The notes beneath the pieces are model-generated. The model ran no database searches. It saw only the letters and a program-made list of their open reading frames with translations, and was not told where the DNA came from. From an uncultured Metabacillus sp. (lineage in GTDB: Bacteria; Bacillota; Bacilli; Bacillales; Bacillaceae), in NCBI RefSeq assembly GCF_947503125.1, contig NZ_CANNCR010000013.1, positions 43,566 to 107,565 on the forward strand: 64,000 nucleotides of DNA, in the 5' to 3' direction. Positions 1-9,117 of this stretch are shown in pieces (the first letter of the stretch is position 1; each line of letters begins with the position of its first letter). A program made the position numbers and the translations under genes.

Positions 1-513
1 ACTGGTGTTTTACTAGGAGCAACTTTACTCACAAAACCTGAAGAAATCTATCGCGCTCTTATTGAAGCAACTGCGTACGGAACACGTACAATTGTTGAAG
101 CTTTCAGAAACAGCGGCGTTCCGATTAATGAAGTTTATGCATGCGGCGGGATTGCTGAAAAGAATGCACTAATGATGCAAATTTACTCTGACGTTTTAAA
201 TATGGAAATTAAAATCTCAGCCTCTTCACAAACTCCTGCATTAGGATCAGCCATGTTTGGTGCTGTTGCAGCTGGTAAAGAGCGCGGCGGTTACGATGAC
301 ATTAAAGATGCTGCAAAAGAAATGGCTAGATTAAAAGACGAGGTCTATCAGCCAAAACAAAATAATGTAGCAGTATATGATCAATTGTTTGCCGAGTACT
401 CACGTTTATATGATTATTTCGGACGCGGCGAAAATAATGTCATGAAGAACTTAAAGAAAATTAAGAAAGCTAGTACTTCTAAAACACAAGAAAAAACAGA
501 AGTTACACAATAA
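1..513 (+). CDS. araB: L-ribulokinase, C-terminal part (5' end outside window)
   Basis: The frame is open from base 1 to the stop at 511-513, giving about 170 residues of the C-terminal domain of an FGGY-family sugar kinase. The stretch [20 protein letters not shown] is the conserved glycine-rich segment of the ATP-binding domain as found in ribulokinases, and [16 protein letters not shown] is the usual following helix. AraB phosphorylates L-ribulose to L-ribulose 5-phosphate, the second step of L-arabinose catabolism in the cytoplasm. araD and araA follow on the same strand, which separates it from xylulokinase or glycerol kinase. The C-terminal tail is rich in Lys and Thr and looks unstructured. 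Only the start is missing. Confidence 0.92.
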   Translation, partial: TGVLLGATLLTKPEEIYRALIEATAYGTRTIVEAFRNSGVPINEVYACGGIAEKNALMMQIYSDVLNMEIKISASSQTPALGSAMFGAVAAGKERGGYDDIKDAAKEMARLKDEVYQPKQNNVAVYDQLFAEYSRLYDYFGRGENNVMKNLKKIKKASTSKTQEKTEVTQ

Positions 514-601
514 TGGAATACAGCAACGATCCTAATGATGCGGTGGGGCAAAAAGGGTTTCTGCCCCATTGCTCGACCTAAAAAAGAGGGGAGAGGAAAA
601 G

Positions 602-1315
602 ATGCTTGAAGCATTGAAAGAGCAAGTACTGAAAGCAAATTTACTTTTACCAAAATATGAAATGGTCACCTTTACTTGGGGGAATGTAAGCGGCATTGAT
701 CGTGAAAAAGGTCTTGTTGTTATCAAACCAAGCGGAGTTTCTTATGATGAGTTAAAGGCAGAGGATTTGGTTGTTGTTAATCTTGAAGGTGAAATCGTAG
801 AAGGTGATTTACGTCCTTCATCAGATACTGCGACTCATTTAGCTTTATACAAAGCATTTCCAAAAATAGGTGGTGTCGTTCACACTCACTCACCGTGGGC
901 AACAAGCTGGGCCCAAGCTGGCCGTACAATTCCTGCATTAGGCACAACACATGCTGATTATTACTATGGGGAAATCCCTTGTACTAGACCATTAACAGAG
1001 GAAGAAATTACTCGTGCATATGAGTTGGAAACAGGGCATGTTATCATCGAAACGTTTGAAAAAGCAGGTCTTGATCCAGTAGCTATGCCAGGAGTACTAG
1101 TATCAGGTCATGCACCATTTTGCTGGGGAAAAGATGCGATGCAAGCCGTACACAATGCAGTGGTGTTAGAAGAAGTGGCAAAAATGGCTTTACACACATT
1201 CCAATTAAACCCGGATGTCAAGCCGATCGATCAATATCTATTGGACAAGCATTATCTTCGTAAGCATGGAGCTAATGCTTATTATGGCCAAACAACTCCA
1301 AAGGTAAATCTTTAA
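602..1315 (+). CDS. araD: L-ribulose-5-phosphate 4-epimerase
   Basis: A 237-residue class II aldolase/epimerase that converts L-ribulose 5-phosphate to D-xylulose 5-phosphate, feeding the pentose phosphate pathway. VVHTHSPWA carries the two metal-ligand histidines (about H94 and H96), and [10 protein letters not shown] carries the third histidine region. SGNVSG-like and [11 protein letters not shown] segments match the phosphate-binding parts of the family. I start at the ATG at 602 because gaggggagagga lies just upstream; an in-frame TTG at 569 has no such site. It is 88 bases after araB and 22 bases before araA, so one arabinose operon is likely. Length fits the family (about 230). Confidence 0.95.
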   Translation: MLEALKEQVLKANLLLPKYEMVTFTWGNVSGIDREKGLVVIKPSGVSYDELKAEDLVVVNLEGEIVEGDLRPSSDTATHLALYKAFPKIGGVVHTHSPWATSWAQAGRTIPALGTTHADYYYGEIPCTRPLTEEEITRAYELETGHVIIETFEKAGLDPVAMPGVLVSGHAPFCWGKDAMQAVHNAVVLEEVAKMALHTFQLNPDVKPIDQYLLDKHYLRKHGANAYYGQTTPKVNL

Positions 1316-1337
1316 TTAATCACAAGGGGGAACCGAT

Positions 1338-2822
1338 ATGTTAACAGTAAAACCTTATGAATTCTGGTTTGTTACAGGAAGTCAAGACTTATATGGGGAA
1401 GAAACAATAAAAGAGGTTGAAGCAAATTCAAGAGTGATTACAGAAGCTCTTGATCGTGATCCTGCAGTTACGTACAAATTGGTGTTTAAATCAGTATTAA
1501 AAGAAGCGGATTCCATTCGCAGATTATGCTTAGAAGCAAATGCTGATGAAAACTGTGCAGGTATCATTACATGGATGCACACATTCTCTCCGGCTAAAAT
1601 GTGGATCGCTGGCCTTTCTGCATTGCAAAAGCCAATGCTGCATTTACACACACAATTTAATCGTGATATTCCTTGGGACAGCATTGACATGGATTTTATG
1701 AATACCAATCAATCTGCACACGGTGACCGCGAATTTGGTTTCATGGCAACAAGATTAAATATTAAACGTAAAGTGGTTGTTGGACATTGGGAAAATAGCG
1801 AGGTTAGAAGCAAAATTGGCAGCTGGATGCGTACAGCAGTTGCATTCTCTGAAAGCCAGCATTTAAAAGTTGCTCGCTTTGGTGATAACATGAGACGTGT
1901 TGCTGTTACAGAAGGCGACAAAGTAGAAGCGCAAATTAAGTTGGGCTGGACTGTAAATGGATACGGTATCGGCGATTTAGTGCAGAGAATGAATGATGTA
2001 TCTGAACAAGAAGTAGATGCATTAATGAAGGAATATGAAGCAGAGTATGATATTGTTCCTGAAGGTCTTGAAGATGGTCCTGTTCGTGAGTCAATTCGTT
2101 ATCAAGCAAGAATTGAGCTGGGAATGAAGGCATTTTTAGAGGAAGGCAATTATACGGCATTTACAACTACCTTTGAGGACCTTCACGGGATGAAGCAATT
2201 ACCAGGTCTTGCTGTTCAACGATTAATGGCACAAGGTTATGGCTTTGCTGGTGAAGGTGACTGGAAAACAGCTGCACTTGTTCGCATCTCTAAAATCATT
2301 GCTGATAATGAAGACACTTCATTTATGGAGGATTATACGTATCACTTTGAGCCAGGCAATGAGCTTGTGCTTGGATCACATATGCTTGAGGTTTGTCCAA
2401 CTATTACAGCAACAAAACCGAAAATTGCTGTCTATCCATTAGGTATTGGCGGAAAAGAAGATCCTGCCCGCCTTATCTTTGACGGTAAAAGCGGTGCAGC
2501 CCTAAACGCCTCAATCATTGATCTTGGCCATCGTTTCCGCCTGGTTGTAAACGAAGTTGATGCGAAACAGCCTGAAATTGAATTGCCAAATTTACCTGTC
2601 GCAAGAGTACTATGGACTCCACAGCCTTCTTTAAGTGAAGGAGCTGAAAACTGGATTATCGCTGGCGGAGCACACCATACTGTATACTCATATAAAGTAA
2701 CGACAGAACAGCTAAGAGACTGGGCAGACTTAGTAGGAATTGAGTGTGTATTAATTAATAATGATACAAACAAACATGCTTTCATTAATGAATTACGTTG
2801 GAACGACGTTATCTATAAATAA
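1338..2822 (+). CDS. araA: L-arabinose isomerase
   Basis: A 494-residue protein, the usual length for L-arabinose isomerase, which converts L-arabinose to L-ribulose using Mn2+. It opens with the family signature YEFWFVTGSQDLYGEE and carries conserved segments such as HLHTQFNRDIPW, TTFEDLHGMKQLPGLAVQRL and GSHMLEVCPT. The last two contain Glu and His residues typical of the metal and active-site region. AAGGGGG lies a good distance before the ATG. The gene order araB-araD-araA differs from the B. subtilis araABD order, but the three enzymes make a complete route to xylulose 5-phosphate. Confidence 0.97.
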   Translation: MLTVKPYEFWFVTGSQDLYGEETIKEVEANSRVITEALDRDPAVTYKLVFKSVLKEADSIRRLCLEANADENCAGIITWMHTFSPAKMWIAGLSALQKPMLHLHTQFNRDIPWDSIDMDFMNTNQSAHGDREFGFMATRLNIKRKVVVGHWENSEVRSKIGSWMRTAVAFSESQHLKVARFGDNMRRVAVTEGDKVEAQIKLGWTVNGYGIGDLVQRMNDVSEQEVDALMKEYEAEYDIVPEGLEDGPVRESIRYQARIELGMKAFLEEGNYTAFTTTFEDLHGMKQLPGLAVQRLMAQGYGFAGEGDWKTAALVRISKIIADNEDTSFMEDYTYHFEPGNELVLGSHMLEVCPTITATKPKIAVYPLGIGGKEDPARLIFDGKSGAALNASIIDLGHRFRLVVNEVDAKQPEIELPNLPVARVLWTPQPSLSEGAENWIIAGGAHHTVYSYKVTTEQLRDWADLVGIECVLINNDTNKHAFINELRWNDVIYK

Positions 2823-2838
2823 TTTATGCTAAAAACAG

Positions 2839-2914
2839 CGAGGTTGACTAGAGCAAATGAAATAAACACTAAGTCTATGAAAATAGCAGAGCTTTCGGTC
2901 TAACCTCGTTTTTT
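2839..2914 (+). terminator. Long-loop hairpin with T-tract after araA
   Basis: CGAGGTT at 2839-2845 can pair with AACCTCG at 2902-2908, followed at once by TTTTTT. The loop of about 56 bases is long for a simple intrinsic terminator. It may act as an attenuator lowering read-through from araA into the arabinofuranosidase gene. Confidence 0.5.
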
Positions 2915-2940
2915 AATCTTTTGTAAAGGATGATCTTGAT

Positions 2941-4428
2941 ATGAAAAATTCAATCGTCATTAATGCAGATGTTGAAAAAGGAACGATTAACCGCAATATT
3001 TATGGTCATTTTGCTGAACATTTAGGTCGTTGTATTTATGAAGGGATTTGGGTAGGCGAGGATTCACCAATTCCTAACACAAATGGAATTCGGAACGATG
3101 TTTTGGAAGCGCTAAAGCAAATTCAAATTCCAGTTCTTCGCTGGCCAGGCGGCTGCTTCGCTGATGAATATCATTGGAAAGATGGCGTTGGGCCAAGAGA
3201 AAATCGTAAACGAATGGTAAATACACACTGGGGTGGTGTTGTTGAAAATAACCACTTCGGAACACATGAATTTATGATGTTATGTGAAATGTTAAACTGT
3301 GAGCCATATATTTGTGGAAATGTAGGCAGCGGTACTGTTCAAGAAATGTCTGAATGGGTAGAATATATGACATTTGATGGCGAATCTCCAATGGCAAACT
3401 GGCGTGGGGAAAATGGCAGACAAGAGCCTTGGAAATTAACATACTTTGGTGTGGGAAATGAAAACTGGGGCTGCGGTGGTAACATGCGCCCAGAATATTA
3501 TGCAGATCTTTATCGCCGTTATCAAACATATGTAAGAAACTATGGTGATAACAAAATCTATAAAATTGCCGGCGGAGCAAATGTAGATGACTACAATTGG
3601 ACAGAAGTTCTTATGCGTGAGGCTGGTCGTTTCATGGATGGACTAAGTCTTCATTATTACACAATTCCAGGAGATTTCTGGTTAGGAAAAGGTTCAGCGA
3701 CCAATTTCCCGGAAGATGAATGGTTTATTACCATGAAAAAAGCTCTTCATATGGACGAGTTAATTACAAAGCATAGCACAATTATGGATAAATACGATCC
3801 TGAAAAACGTGTTGGCATGATTATTGATGAATGGGGAACTTGGTTTGATGTCGAAGAGGGAACAAACCCAGGATTCCTTTATCAACAAAATACGATTCGT
3901 GATGCATTAGTTGCAGCGGTTCACTTCCACATTTTCCATAAGCATAGCGATCGTGTGCAAATGACAAACATTGCACAAACTGTAAACGTTCTACAAGCAA
4001 TGGTGCTGACAGAAGGAGAAAAAATGATTCTAACTCCGACGTATCATGTATTTGATATGTATAAGGTTCATCAGGATGCGACAAATTTATCAGTTGAAGC
4101 AGCTGTTGGTACCTACAAATACAATGATCAAAAGCTTCCACAAGTGACTGTTTCTGCGTCAAAAAACAAAGAAGGCAAAATAAACATTAGCTTGTGTAAT
4201 ATCGACCATAAAGAATCTGCATCCCTTTCCATTCAGCTGCGCGGATTAAAGGAACAAGTTTCAAGCCTGTCAGGTAAAATTCTTACAGCTGATACAATTG
4301 ATGCTCATAACACGTTTGAACAGCCAGAGGTTGTAAAGCCAACTGAGTTTACTCAAGCGTCAATCGAAAATGACCAATTAAATGTTACATTACCACCAAT
4401 GGCTGTAGTGTTACTTACAATTGAATAA
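2941..4428 (+). CDS. abfA: Intracellular alpha-L-arabinofuranosidase, GH51
   Basis: A 495-residue glycoside hydrolase family 51 protein that removes terminal alpha-L-arabinofuranosyl groups from arabino-oligosaccharides. The retaining catalytic pair is visible: acid/base Glu174 in [10 protein letters not shown] and nucleophile Glu297 in [10 protein letters not shown]. There is no signal peptide, so it should act on imported oligosaccharides in the cytoplasm and release arabinose for the isomerase encoded just upstream. AAAGGA precedes the ATG. The long-loop hairpin after araA separates it from the ara genes, so it may be transcribed partly by read-through or from its own promoter. B. subtilis has two such enzymes (AbfA and Xsa/AbfB); the ara linkage favours AbfA. 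Confidence 0.93.
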   Translation: MKNSIVINADVEKGTINRNIYGHFAEHLGRCIYEGIWVGEDSPIPNTNGIRNDVLEALKQIQIPVLRWPGGCFADEYHWKDGVGPRENRKRMVNTHWGGVVENNHFGTHEFMMLCEMLNCEPYICGNVGSGTVQEMSEWVEYMTFDGESPMANWRGENGRQEPWKLTYFGVGNENWGCGGNMRPEYYADLYRRYQTYVRNYGDNKIYKIAGGANVDDYNWTEVLMREAGRFMDGLSLHYYTIPGDFWLGKGSATNFPEDEWFITMKKALHMDELITKHSTIMDKYDPEKRVGMIIDEWGTWFDVEEGTNPGFLYQQNTIRDALVAAVHFHIFHKHSDRVQMTNIAQTVNVLQAMVLTEGEKMILTPTYHVFDMYKVHQDATNLSVEAAVGTYKYNDQKLPQVTVSASKNKEGKINISLCNIDHKESASLSIQLRGLKEQVSSLSGKILTADTIDAHNTFEQPEVVKPTEFTQASIENDQLNVTLPPMAVVLLTIE

Positions 4429-4446
4429 ATCGAAGTTTTTCAAAGC

Positions 4447-4481
4447 AAGGGTCTATCACAAATATGGGTCAGGCCCTTTTT
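4447..4481 (+). repeat. GGGTC/GACCC-type hairpin, copy 1, terminator-like
   Basis: AAGGGTCT and GGCCCTTTTT flank a short loop after the arabinofuranosidase stop. The T-rich end makes it a plausible terminator. It is a short, diverged member of the hairpin family also present near 8.1, 43.9, 48.1, 51.8, 55.5 and 61.1 kb. Confidence 0.55.
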
Positions 4482-4499
4482 AATAAAGGGTGAGCTATA

Positions 4500-4763
4500 A
4501 TGAGAGATAACGCAACCATTTGTAAGGGCTGTACAAGAAACGTCATAATAAAAAGACAAGAAGTGGATGAGATCCTTTCAAAAAGCAAAGGTAACCCATC
4601 TGTCATGGTGTCAAAAACAATTTACGAACAAAGATTGAATTCCTGCAAAGGCTGTACATCTTTGGTTTACGGCACAACTTGTTCACATAGTGGATGTCTT
4701 GTTGAATACCGAGCGAAATTTTCTACGAAAACATGTCCAAACCCAAACGGTTCTAGGTGGTAA
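4500..4763 (+). CDS. Small cysteine-rich protein, DUF6171-like
   Basis: An 87-residue soluble protein with ordered cysteines: CKGC near the N-terminus, CKGC in the middle, then a C-x5-C pair (CSHSGC) and a C-terminal TKTCPNPNGSRW. This pattern of two CxxC knuckles plus a Cys-Pro motif and a basic-aromatic end matches what I recall of the DUF6171 family of Firmicutes. The spacing suggests one or two zinc sites. AAGGGTGAG precedes the ATG. Its function is unknown. It stands alone between a terminator-like hairpin and the candidate RNA gene, so the neighbours do not reveal its role. Confidence 0.75.
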   Translation: MRDNATICKGCTRNVIIKRQEVDEILSKSKGNPSVMVSKTIYEQRLNSCKGCTSLVYGTTCSHSGCLVEYRAKFSTKTCPNPNGSRW

Positions 4764-4822
4764 TCTAGCATTAACCTAAATAATCGCTAGACTCCGCTCT
4801 ATGTTATTTGGAGATTTCCCTA

Positions 4823-4851
4823 TTGCATTTAGTGTATAAATCTAGTATTAT
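4823..4851 (+). promoter_or_regulatory. Sigma-A-type promoter facing the candidate RNA
   Basis: TTGCAT (4823-4828) and TATTAT (4846-4851) are separated by exactly 17 bases. No open reading frame of useful size follows on the plus strand before the terminator at 5058-5089. Transcription would begin near 4858. Confidence 0.55.
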
Positions 4852-4857
4852 AACAAT

Positions 4858-5089
4858 ACAAGCTGCGCTGTACGCATTTTTTATAAAGTTTTAACCTTTA
4901 AGCTGAAATAGGGAGTTTTACATTGAAGACGGAATATCAAGCCTCCATTATGTAGAGGAAGATACGAAAGCTTCTGCGAACACCCACTTGTAGGAGTGGT
5001 GGTCTAAAACTCTATAATGTAGATGCGGCAATCGCGGCACCTTATCTCAATAATTAATCCGGCTCCTGTATGGATGCCGGATTTTTTAT
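4858..5089 (+). ncRNA. Candidate structured non-coding RNA, about 230 nt, family not recognised
   Basis: A promoter-to-terminator interval without an ORF. Its ends can pair: GCTGCG (4862-4867) with CGCGGC (5033-5038), and CGCATT (4873-4878) with GATGCG (5022-5027), leaving an internal loop. Inside, GAGTTTTA (4913-4920) pairs with TAAAACTC (5005-5012) and encloses three small hairpins: CCTC...GAGG (from 4942), GAAG...CTTC (from 4958) and CCACT...AGTGG (about 4984-4998). It ends at a strong hairpin, TCCGGC...GCCGGA plus T6 (5058-5087). I do not recognise the family: it lacks SRP RNA, tmRNA, RNase P and T-box landmarks. A 6S-like closing stem is possible, but the branched interior argues against 6S. 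Confidence 0.5.
5058..5089 (+). terminator. Intrinsic terminator of the candidate RNA
   Basis: TCCGGC (5058-5063) and GCCGGA (5076-5081) form a GC-rich stem with a 12-base loop, followed by TTTTTT. It faces the plus strand, where the only upstream transcripts are the candidate RNA and the DUF6171-like gene. Confidence 0.75.
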
Positions 5090-5096
5090 ATTTCCT

Positions 5097-5117
5097 TCAA
5101 AAAAGTTGGTTTTTTGA
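5097..5117 (-). terminator. AT-rich hairpin after xylR
   Basis: TCAAAAAA and TTTTTTGA flank GTTGG just downstream of the xylR stop. Read on the minus strand it is a short A/T hairpin, a weak terminator. Confidence 0.35.
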
Positions 5118-5137
5118 TCACAATCCAGCTTCAAATT

Positions 5138-6304
5138 TTAATACTCTTTTAACTCTCGATTAATAAAACTCTCTGCTGTAAAAGCCGCAACACCTAGAGC
5201 TGCTGAATGGGTTAAGTGTTTAGCGAAACTAATTTGCAGATTTTTTTGCTGAAATGAAAGAGCATGAGAATAGACGATTTCTAACAATGGCTGCTCAATC
5301 CATTCTTTTGCCATTGCCAACCGGTTTCCGATAATAATTTGCTCAGGATTAAAGGTGTTAATAATATTATTAATGCCAAATCCCAAGTATTGCCCGATTT
5401 CTTTGAATAATGAGATCGCTTGTTTATCTTTCTTATTAGCCAATTCAATCAATGATTCCAGTGTATGTTCATCTTCTGCCTTGTTTAGCAGGGCATGTTC
5501 AGATGCATATACTTCCCAGCAGCCATTGCTTCCACAACTGCATGGTGCGCCATTCATTTGGATAACCATATGTCCCATTTCACCAGAAAAGCCATTTAAA
5601 CCTTGGTATAACTGGTTATTTAAAATCAGTCCCACACCAATTCCGATCCCTGCGCTAACATATATTATATCGTTATATGATTGCCCTGCACCGAATTGCT
5701 TTTCACCGTAGGCTCCTGCGTTTGCTTCATTTTCGATGATGACAGGTAGATTGAATTCATCCTCAATCGATTGTTTGATTTCGCAATTCTTCCAGCCTAA
5801 ATTTGGCGCAAGCAGTACTTTTCCTTGCTTATCAACGATACCAGGGATCCCGATTCCTATTCCAATAATCCCATATGGGCTTTTAGGGATATCCTTGATT
5901 AAGGTTTTTATGATCGTTTTTACCTGGTCCATTACCGTTTCAACAGATGAACTTTTCATTCGTACATGATGTTCAGTTATGATTTTTCCCTTTAAATCAG
6001 TTACAACCCCTAAAATATAATTTACTCCTACATCAATTCCAATTGAATATCCTGCAACACGATTATAATGGAGGAGGACTGGTCGGCGGCCTCCGCTGGA
6101 TTCTCCCGGTCCTGATTCATATACAAGCTGTTTTTCCAGTAATTCATTTACTAGGGAGGATACAGTTGCTTTATTTAATCCGGATTTTTGTGCAATATCA
6201 GCCCGTGAAATGGGTTCTTGCTCTGTGATGGTTTGAAAGACTAATGATGTGTTGTTTTTCTTAACTACCTGCTGATTCCAAGTTATTGATTTCAAATATG
6301 TCAC
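5138..6304 (-). CDS. xylR: ROK-family xylose repressor
   Basis: A 388-residue ROK-family repressor with an N-terminal winged helix-turn-helix (about residues 20-65, SRADIAQKSGLNKATVSSLV) and a C-terminal sugar-kinase-like domain. The latter has the glycine-rich SIGIDVGVN segment and the ROK zinc motif CSCGSNGCWE. In Bacillus, XylR represses xylose genes and is released by xylose. It is transcribed divergently from the xylulokinase gene, with a 279-base shared control region that contains a XylR-type operator. No xylA (xylose isomerase) lies in this window, so the isomerase must be elsewhere or the kinase serves D-xylulose from another source. Confidence 0.9.
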   Translation of the reverse strand: MTYLKSITWNQQVVKKNNTSLVFQTITEQEPISRADIAQKSGLNKATVSSLVNELLEKQLVYESGPGESSGGRRPVLLHYNRVAGYSIGIDVGVNYILGVVTDLKGKIITEHHVRMKSSSVETVMDQVKTIIKTLIKDIPKSPYGIIGIGIGIPGIVDKQGKVLLAPNLGWKNCEIKQSIEDEFNLPVIIENEANAGAYGEKQFGAGQSYNDIIYVSAGIGIGVGLILNNQLYQGLNGFSGEMGHMVIQMNGAPCSCGSNGCWEVYASEHALLNKAEDEHTLESLIELANKKDKQAISLFKEIGQYLGFGINNIINTFNPEQIIIGNRLAMAKEWIEQPLLEIVYSHALSFQQKNLQISFAKHLTHSAALGVAAFTAESFINRELKEY

Positions 6305-6398
6305 CTAATTTCAACATCTCATTTTATTTTTTCTCGGTGGAGCAAAATCTTAATCATGATGTATTCCTTCATTATAAACGTTATTATTATAAGTATAA

Positions 6399-6424
6399 AC
6401 TTAGTTTATTGAATAGACAAACAT
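6399..6424 (+). promoter_or_regulatory. Candidate xylO operator
   Basis: CTTAGTTTATTGAATAGACA followed by AACAT resembles the Bacillus XylR operator, whose half-sites read TTAGTTTGTTT and its complement. The left half matches well and the right half (GACAAACA) partly. It sits in the intergenic region between xylR and xylB, where an operator would serve both genes. Confidence 0.5.
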
Positions 6425-6514
6425 TTTTCCCAATGATATAATTTTAATTAGTTTTCTACTATTTTATAGAAATGTAAAGTACTAGATTCAGATAGTAAAA
6501 AAACACTTCATTTT

Positions 6515-6528
6515 TGAAAGGGTTTACT
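6515..6528 (+). promoter_or_regulatory. Possible cre (CcpA) site
   Basis: TGAAAGGGTTTACT matches the catabolite-response consensus TGWAANCGNTNWCA at most positions, with mismatches at the central C and the last base. It lies 56 bases before the xylB ATG, a sensible position for glucose repression of a pentose kinase. Weak evidence. Confidence 0.3.
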
Positions 6529-6583
6529 TGCATGGGTCTGCTAAAACGCAAATCCGTATCTTCTATTATAAGGGGTTTTGAGA

Positions 6584-8083
6584 ATGAAATATGTGATTGG
6601 GATTGATTTAGGTACAAGCGCAGTAAAAATTTTATTAATGGACCAAAACGGAAATGTTGCTCATGAAATTTCGAAATCTTATCCTTTAATCCATGAAAAA
6701 TCCGGGTATAGTGAACAGGAACCCGAGTTATGGGTAGAAAAAACGCGTGAAGGTCTTGCAGAGCTTGTAAAAGAATTTAATGGTGATGTTAATGATATTG
6801 AGGGGATCAGCTTCTCAGGACAAATGCACGGACTTGTTCTATTAGATAAATCACACCAGGTGTTACGAAATGCTATCCTTTGGAATGATGTGAGAACTAC
6901 ACCTCAATGTAAGCAAATTTATGATGTTGTCGGTCAGGATAAATTACTTCAGATTACAAAAAATCCTGCATTAGAGGGCTTTACCTTGCCAAAAATATTA
7001 TGGGTAAAGGAGCATGAACCATATATTTTTGAACAAGCAGCCATATTCCTCCTTCCAAAAGATTATTTACGTTTCCGGATGACCGGACAAATTCATAGTG
7101 AATATTCTGATGCTGCTGGAACGTTATTATTAAACGTTGGAGAAAAAGAATGGAGTCAGGAAATATGTGCTCTTTTTGAGCTTAAGCATGATTTTTGTCC
7201 GCCGCTCGTCGAATCACACGAGTGTGTGGGGACGTTAACAGAACAATTTTCAAATGAAACAGGATTATCTCCTGCTACTAAGGTTTTTGCAGGGGGAGCA
7301 GATAATGCTTGCGGAGCAATTGGTTCTGGAATCTTATCAGAGGGAAATACGCTATGCAGTGTTGGAACATCTGGGGTTGTTTTATCATACGAAGAGAGAA
7401 ATGATCGTGATTTTGCTGGAAAGGTTCATTATTTTAATCATGGTAAAGAAAATGCCTTTTATACCATGGGCGTCACATTAGCAGCTGGCTATAGCTTGAA
7501 CTGGTTTAAAGATGTGTTTGCTGAAAATGAGTCATATGAAGAATTATTGAATGGATTAGAAGAAGTGCCTGTTGGTTCAAATGGATTATTGTTCACACCA
7601 TATTTAGTTGGGGAAAGAACACCATACGCTGATCCAACCATTCGTGCCAGCTTTATAGGTATGGAAGGATCCCATACTAAAAAGGATTTTGCTCGTGCGG
7701 TATTAGAGGGAATTACATTTTCTTTGCATGAATCCATTGAGATTTTCCGTGACAGCGGCAAGAAAATCGATACGATTATTTCAATTGGCGGTGGTGCCAA
7801 AAATGAGACATGGCTTCAAATTCAAGCTGATATTTTCAATACAAAAATTGTTAAATTAAAAAGCGAGCAAGGACCAGGTATCGGAGCTGCCATTCTTGCA
7901 GCATACGGTGCAGGGTGGTCAAGTTCTCTCAAAGAAATTGCTGATCTCTTTATTAAGCCAGCTAAAACATATGAGCCAATTGCAGATAATGTTGCAAAGT
8001 ATCAGGAACTTTTTACTCTTTATAAAGAAGTTTATCAACACACGAAAGGATTAAATGAAGGCTTAGCGAAATTTAGAAAATAA
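6584..8083 (+). CDS. xylB: Xylulokinase
   Basis: A 499-residue FGGY-family kinase that phosphorylates D-xylulose to xylulose 5-phosphate. It begins with the phosphate-1 motif VIGIDLGTSAVKILLMD, has GISFSGQMHGLVLLD and WNDVRT (typical of xylulokinase substrate binding), and a C-terminal adenosine motif SIGGGAKNETWLQIQADIF. I use the ATG at 6584, 8 bases after AAGGGG; an in-frame TTG six bases upstream is less likely. It is divergent from xylR and alone on its transcript, ending in a GGGTC-type hairpin. The length fits the family. Confidence 0.93.
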   Translation: MKYVIGIDLGTSAVKILLMDQNGNVAHEISKSYPLIHEKSGYSEQEPELWVEKTREGLAELVKEFNGDVNDIEGISFSGQMHGLVLLDKSHQVLRNAILWNDVRTTPQCKQIYDVVGQDKLLQITKNPALEGFTLPKILWVKEHEPYIFEQAAIFLLPKDYLRFRMTGQIHSEYSDAAGTLLLNVGEKEWSQEICALFELKHDFCPPLVESHECVGTLTEQFSNETGLSPATKVFAGGADNACGAIGSGILSEGNTLCSVGTSGVVLSYEERNDRDFAGKVHYFNHGKENAFYTMGVTLAAGYSLNWFKDVFAENESYEELLNGLEEVPVGSNGLLFTPYLVGERTPYADPTIRASFIGMEGSHTKKDFARAVLEGITFSLHESIEIFRDSGKKIDTIISIGGGAKNETWLQIQADIFNTKIVKLKSEQGPGIGAAILAAYGAGWSSSLKEIADLFIKPAKTYEPIADNVAKYQELFTLYKEVYQHTKGLNEGLAKFRK

Positions 8084-8091
8084 ACTAATGT

Positions 8092-8150
8092 AAAGGGTCT
8101 GACCATGGCAATAGTAGAAACTATATGGCGCCTAAGGGTCTGACCCTTTT
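8092..8150 (+). repeat. GGGTC/GACCC-type hairpin, copy 2
   Basis: Two near-palindromic arms, AAGGGTCTGACC (8093-8104) and AAGGGTCTGACCCTTTT (8134-8150), flank an inner stem ATAGT-AGAA-ACTAT. It begins just after the xylB stop and ends in T4. It could serve as the terminator for xylB and for the convergent VanW gene. Confidence 0.65.
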
Positions 8151-8168
8151 GTTTTGTTTCATACTTTT

Positions 8169-9086
8169 CTAAGTATTATCTTTATCTATAGATTCTTCTT
8201 TAGGCAAAGTATCTGGCGCACTTGGAACCTCTCGTTTATAATCAGAAAATGTATCAGAAGAGAGGATAATAATAATTAACTGACCGCCGATTACTTTTGA
8301 ACGGATAAGCAATGGCTGGTTGTGCTGGTTTTTAAAGACAAAATCTGGACCATACCAGCTTACAGTTGCATCTCGATTTGGCGGAACATAAGGCACCCTT
8401 CTGCTATGTGAATACCGCTCAAGAATTTTAACTCCCGCACGGTCTACTGTATTAAACAGAGTGGAGGAAACTTGGCAAATTCCGCCGCCAACACCTTCTG
8501 ATAATTCTCCTCTTACAATTACAGGTGCTGGCAGGTACCCTTTTTCAACTGTCCGTTTTCCAACAGCAGCATTAAATGAAAAAGTCTCTCCCGGAAACAC
8601 AACATAGTTATTGATCGCATCAGATGCTAATTTGATATTATGTGAACGTTCCTTATTCCTGCTATTAAAAAAGGTAATATATTGGCTGATTTTTTTTGAA
8701 CTAATGCATGTTAATAATTCACTGTCAACCTTTGGGTAAATTGTCTTGACAGGAATATCTATAGAAGTAGTACCTTTCATATAAAACGACTGATAAAACG
8801 CTTCCTTGAATTTCTCCTTGTTAAGCTGATAGCCCATTTTTTCACTTACTAAATGTCCATGTTCATCAATGGTTGCATTTGTTGGCATTTTAAAAACAGC
8901 TGCTTCAAGTTTTTTCTCGAGTTCACTATATTTTTGGTGATCGATCATGGATTGGCCAAAAGGAGGCAGAGCATATTCTGAGCGATGAATACTGCTTATT
9001 TTTTCACCCTCAAAGGTTAATGAAATCTCTTCAGAAATAGTGTCAGGCTGTAAAGCCAGCAATAATAGCACCAAAATCATTTTCAT
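8169..9086 (-). CDS. Exported VanW-family protein
   Basis: A 305-residue protein with an N-terminal hydrophobic segment (MILVLLLLALQP) and a C-terminal VanW domain (about residues 125-270). The domain shows the family blocks FPGETFSFNAAVG, GGGICQVSSTLFN and RVPYVPPNRDATVSWYG. VanW proteins occur in spore formers and in some vancomycin-resistance clusters; their molecular activity is not established. The lone cysteine in GGGICQVSSTL is a family hallmark. AGGTGG precedes the ATG. It lies 31 bases after a second exported protein on the same strand, so the two probably form an operon acting at the cell surface. Confidence 0.85.
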   Translation of the reverse strand: MKMILVLLLLALQPDTISEEISLTFEGEKISSIHRSEYALPPFGQSMIDHQKYSELEKKLEAAVFKMPTNATIDEHGHLVSEKMGYQLNKEKFKEAFYQSFYMKGTTSIDIPVKTIYPKVDSELLTCISSKKISQYITFFNSRNKERSHNIKLASDAINNYVVFPGETFSFNAAVGKRTVEKGYLPAPVIVRGELSEGVGGGICQVSSTLFNTVDRAGVKILERYSHSRRVPYVPPNRDATVSWYGPDFVFKNQHNQPLLIRSKVIGGQLIIIILSSDTFSDYKREVPSAPDTLPKEESIDKDNT

Positions 9087-9117
9087 TTATGCCCCACCTC
9101 TTTTTGTTTTCTTAAAA

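Noticed and set aside
414..726. Two minus-strand open frames across the end of araB and start of araD
   Set aside because: They overlap well-supported plus-strand genes and their translations show no family features.
4858..5089. Identification of the candidate RNA as 6S RNA
   Set aside because: The closing stem fits in outline, but the interior is branched with three hairpins and I cannot match the 6S core from sequence alone.
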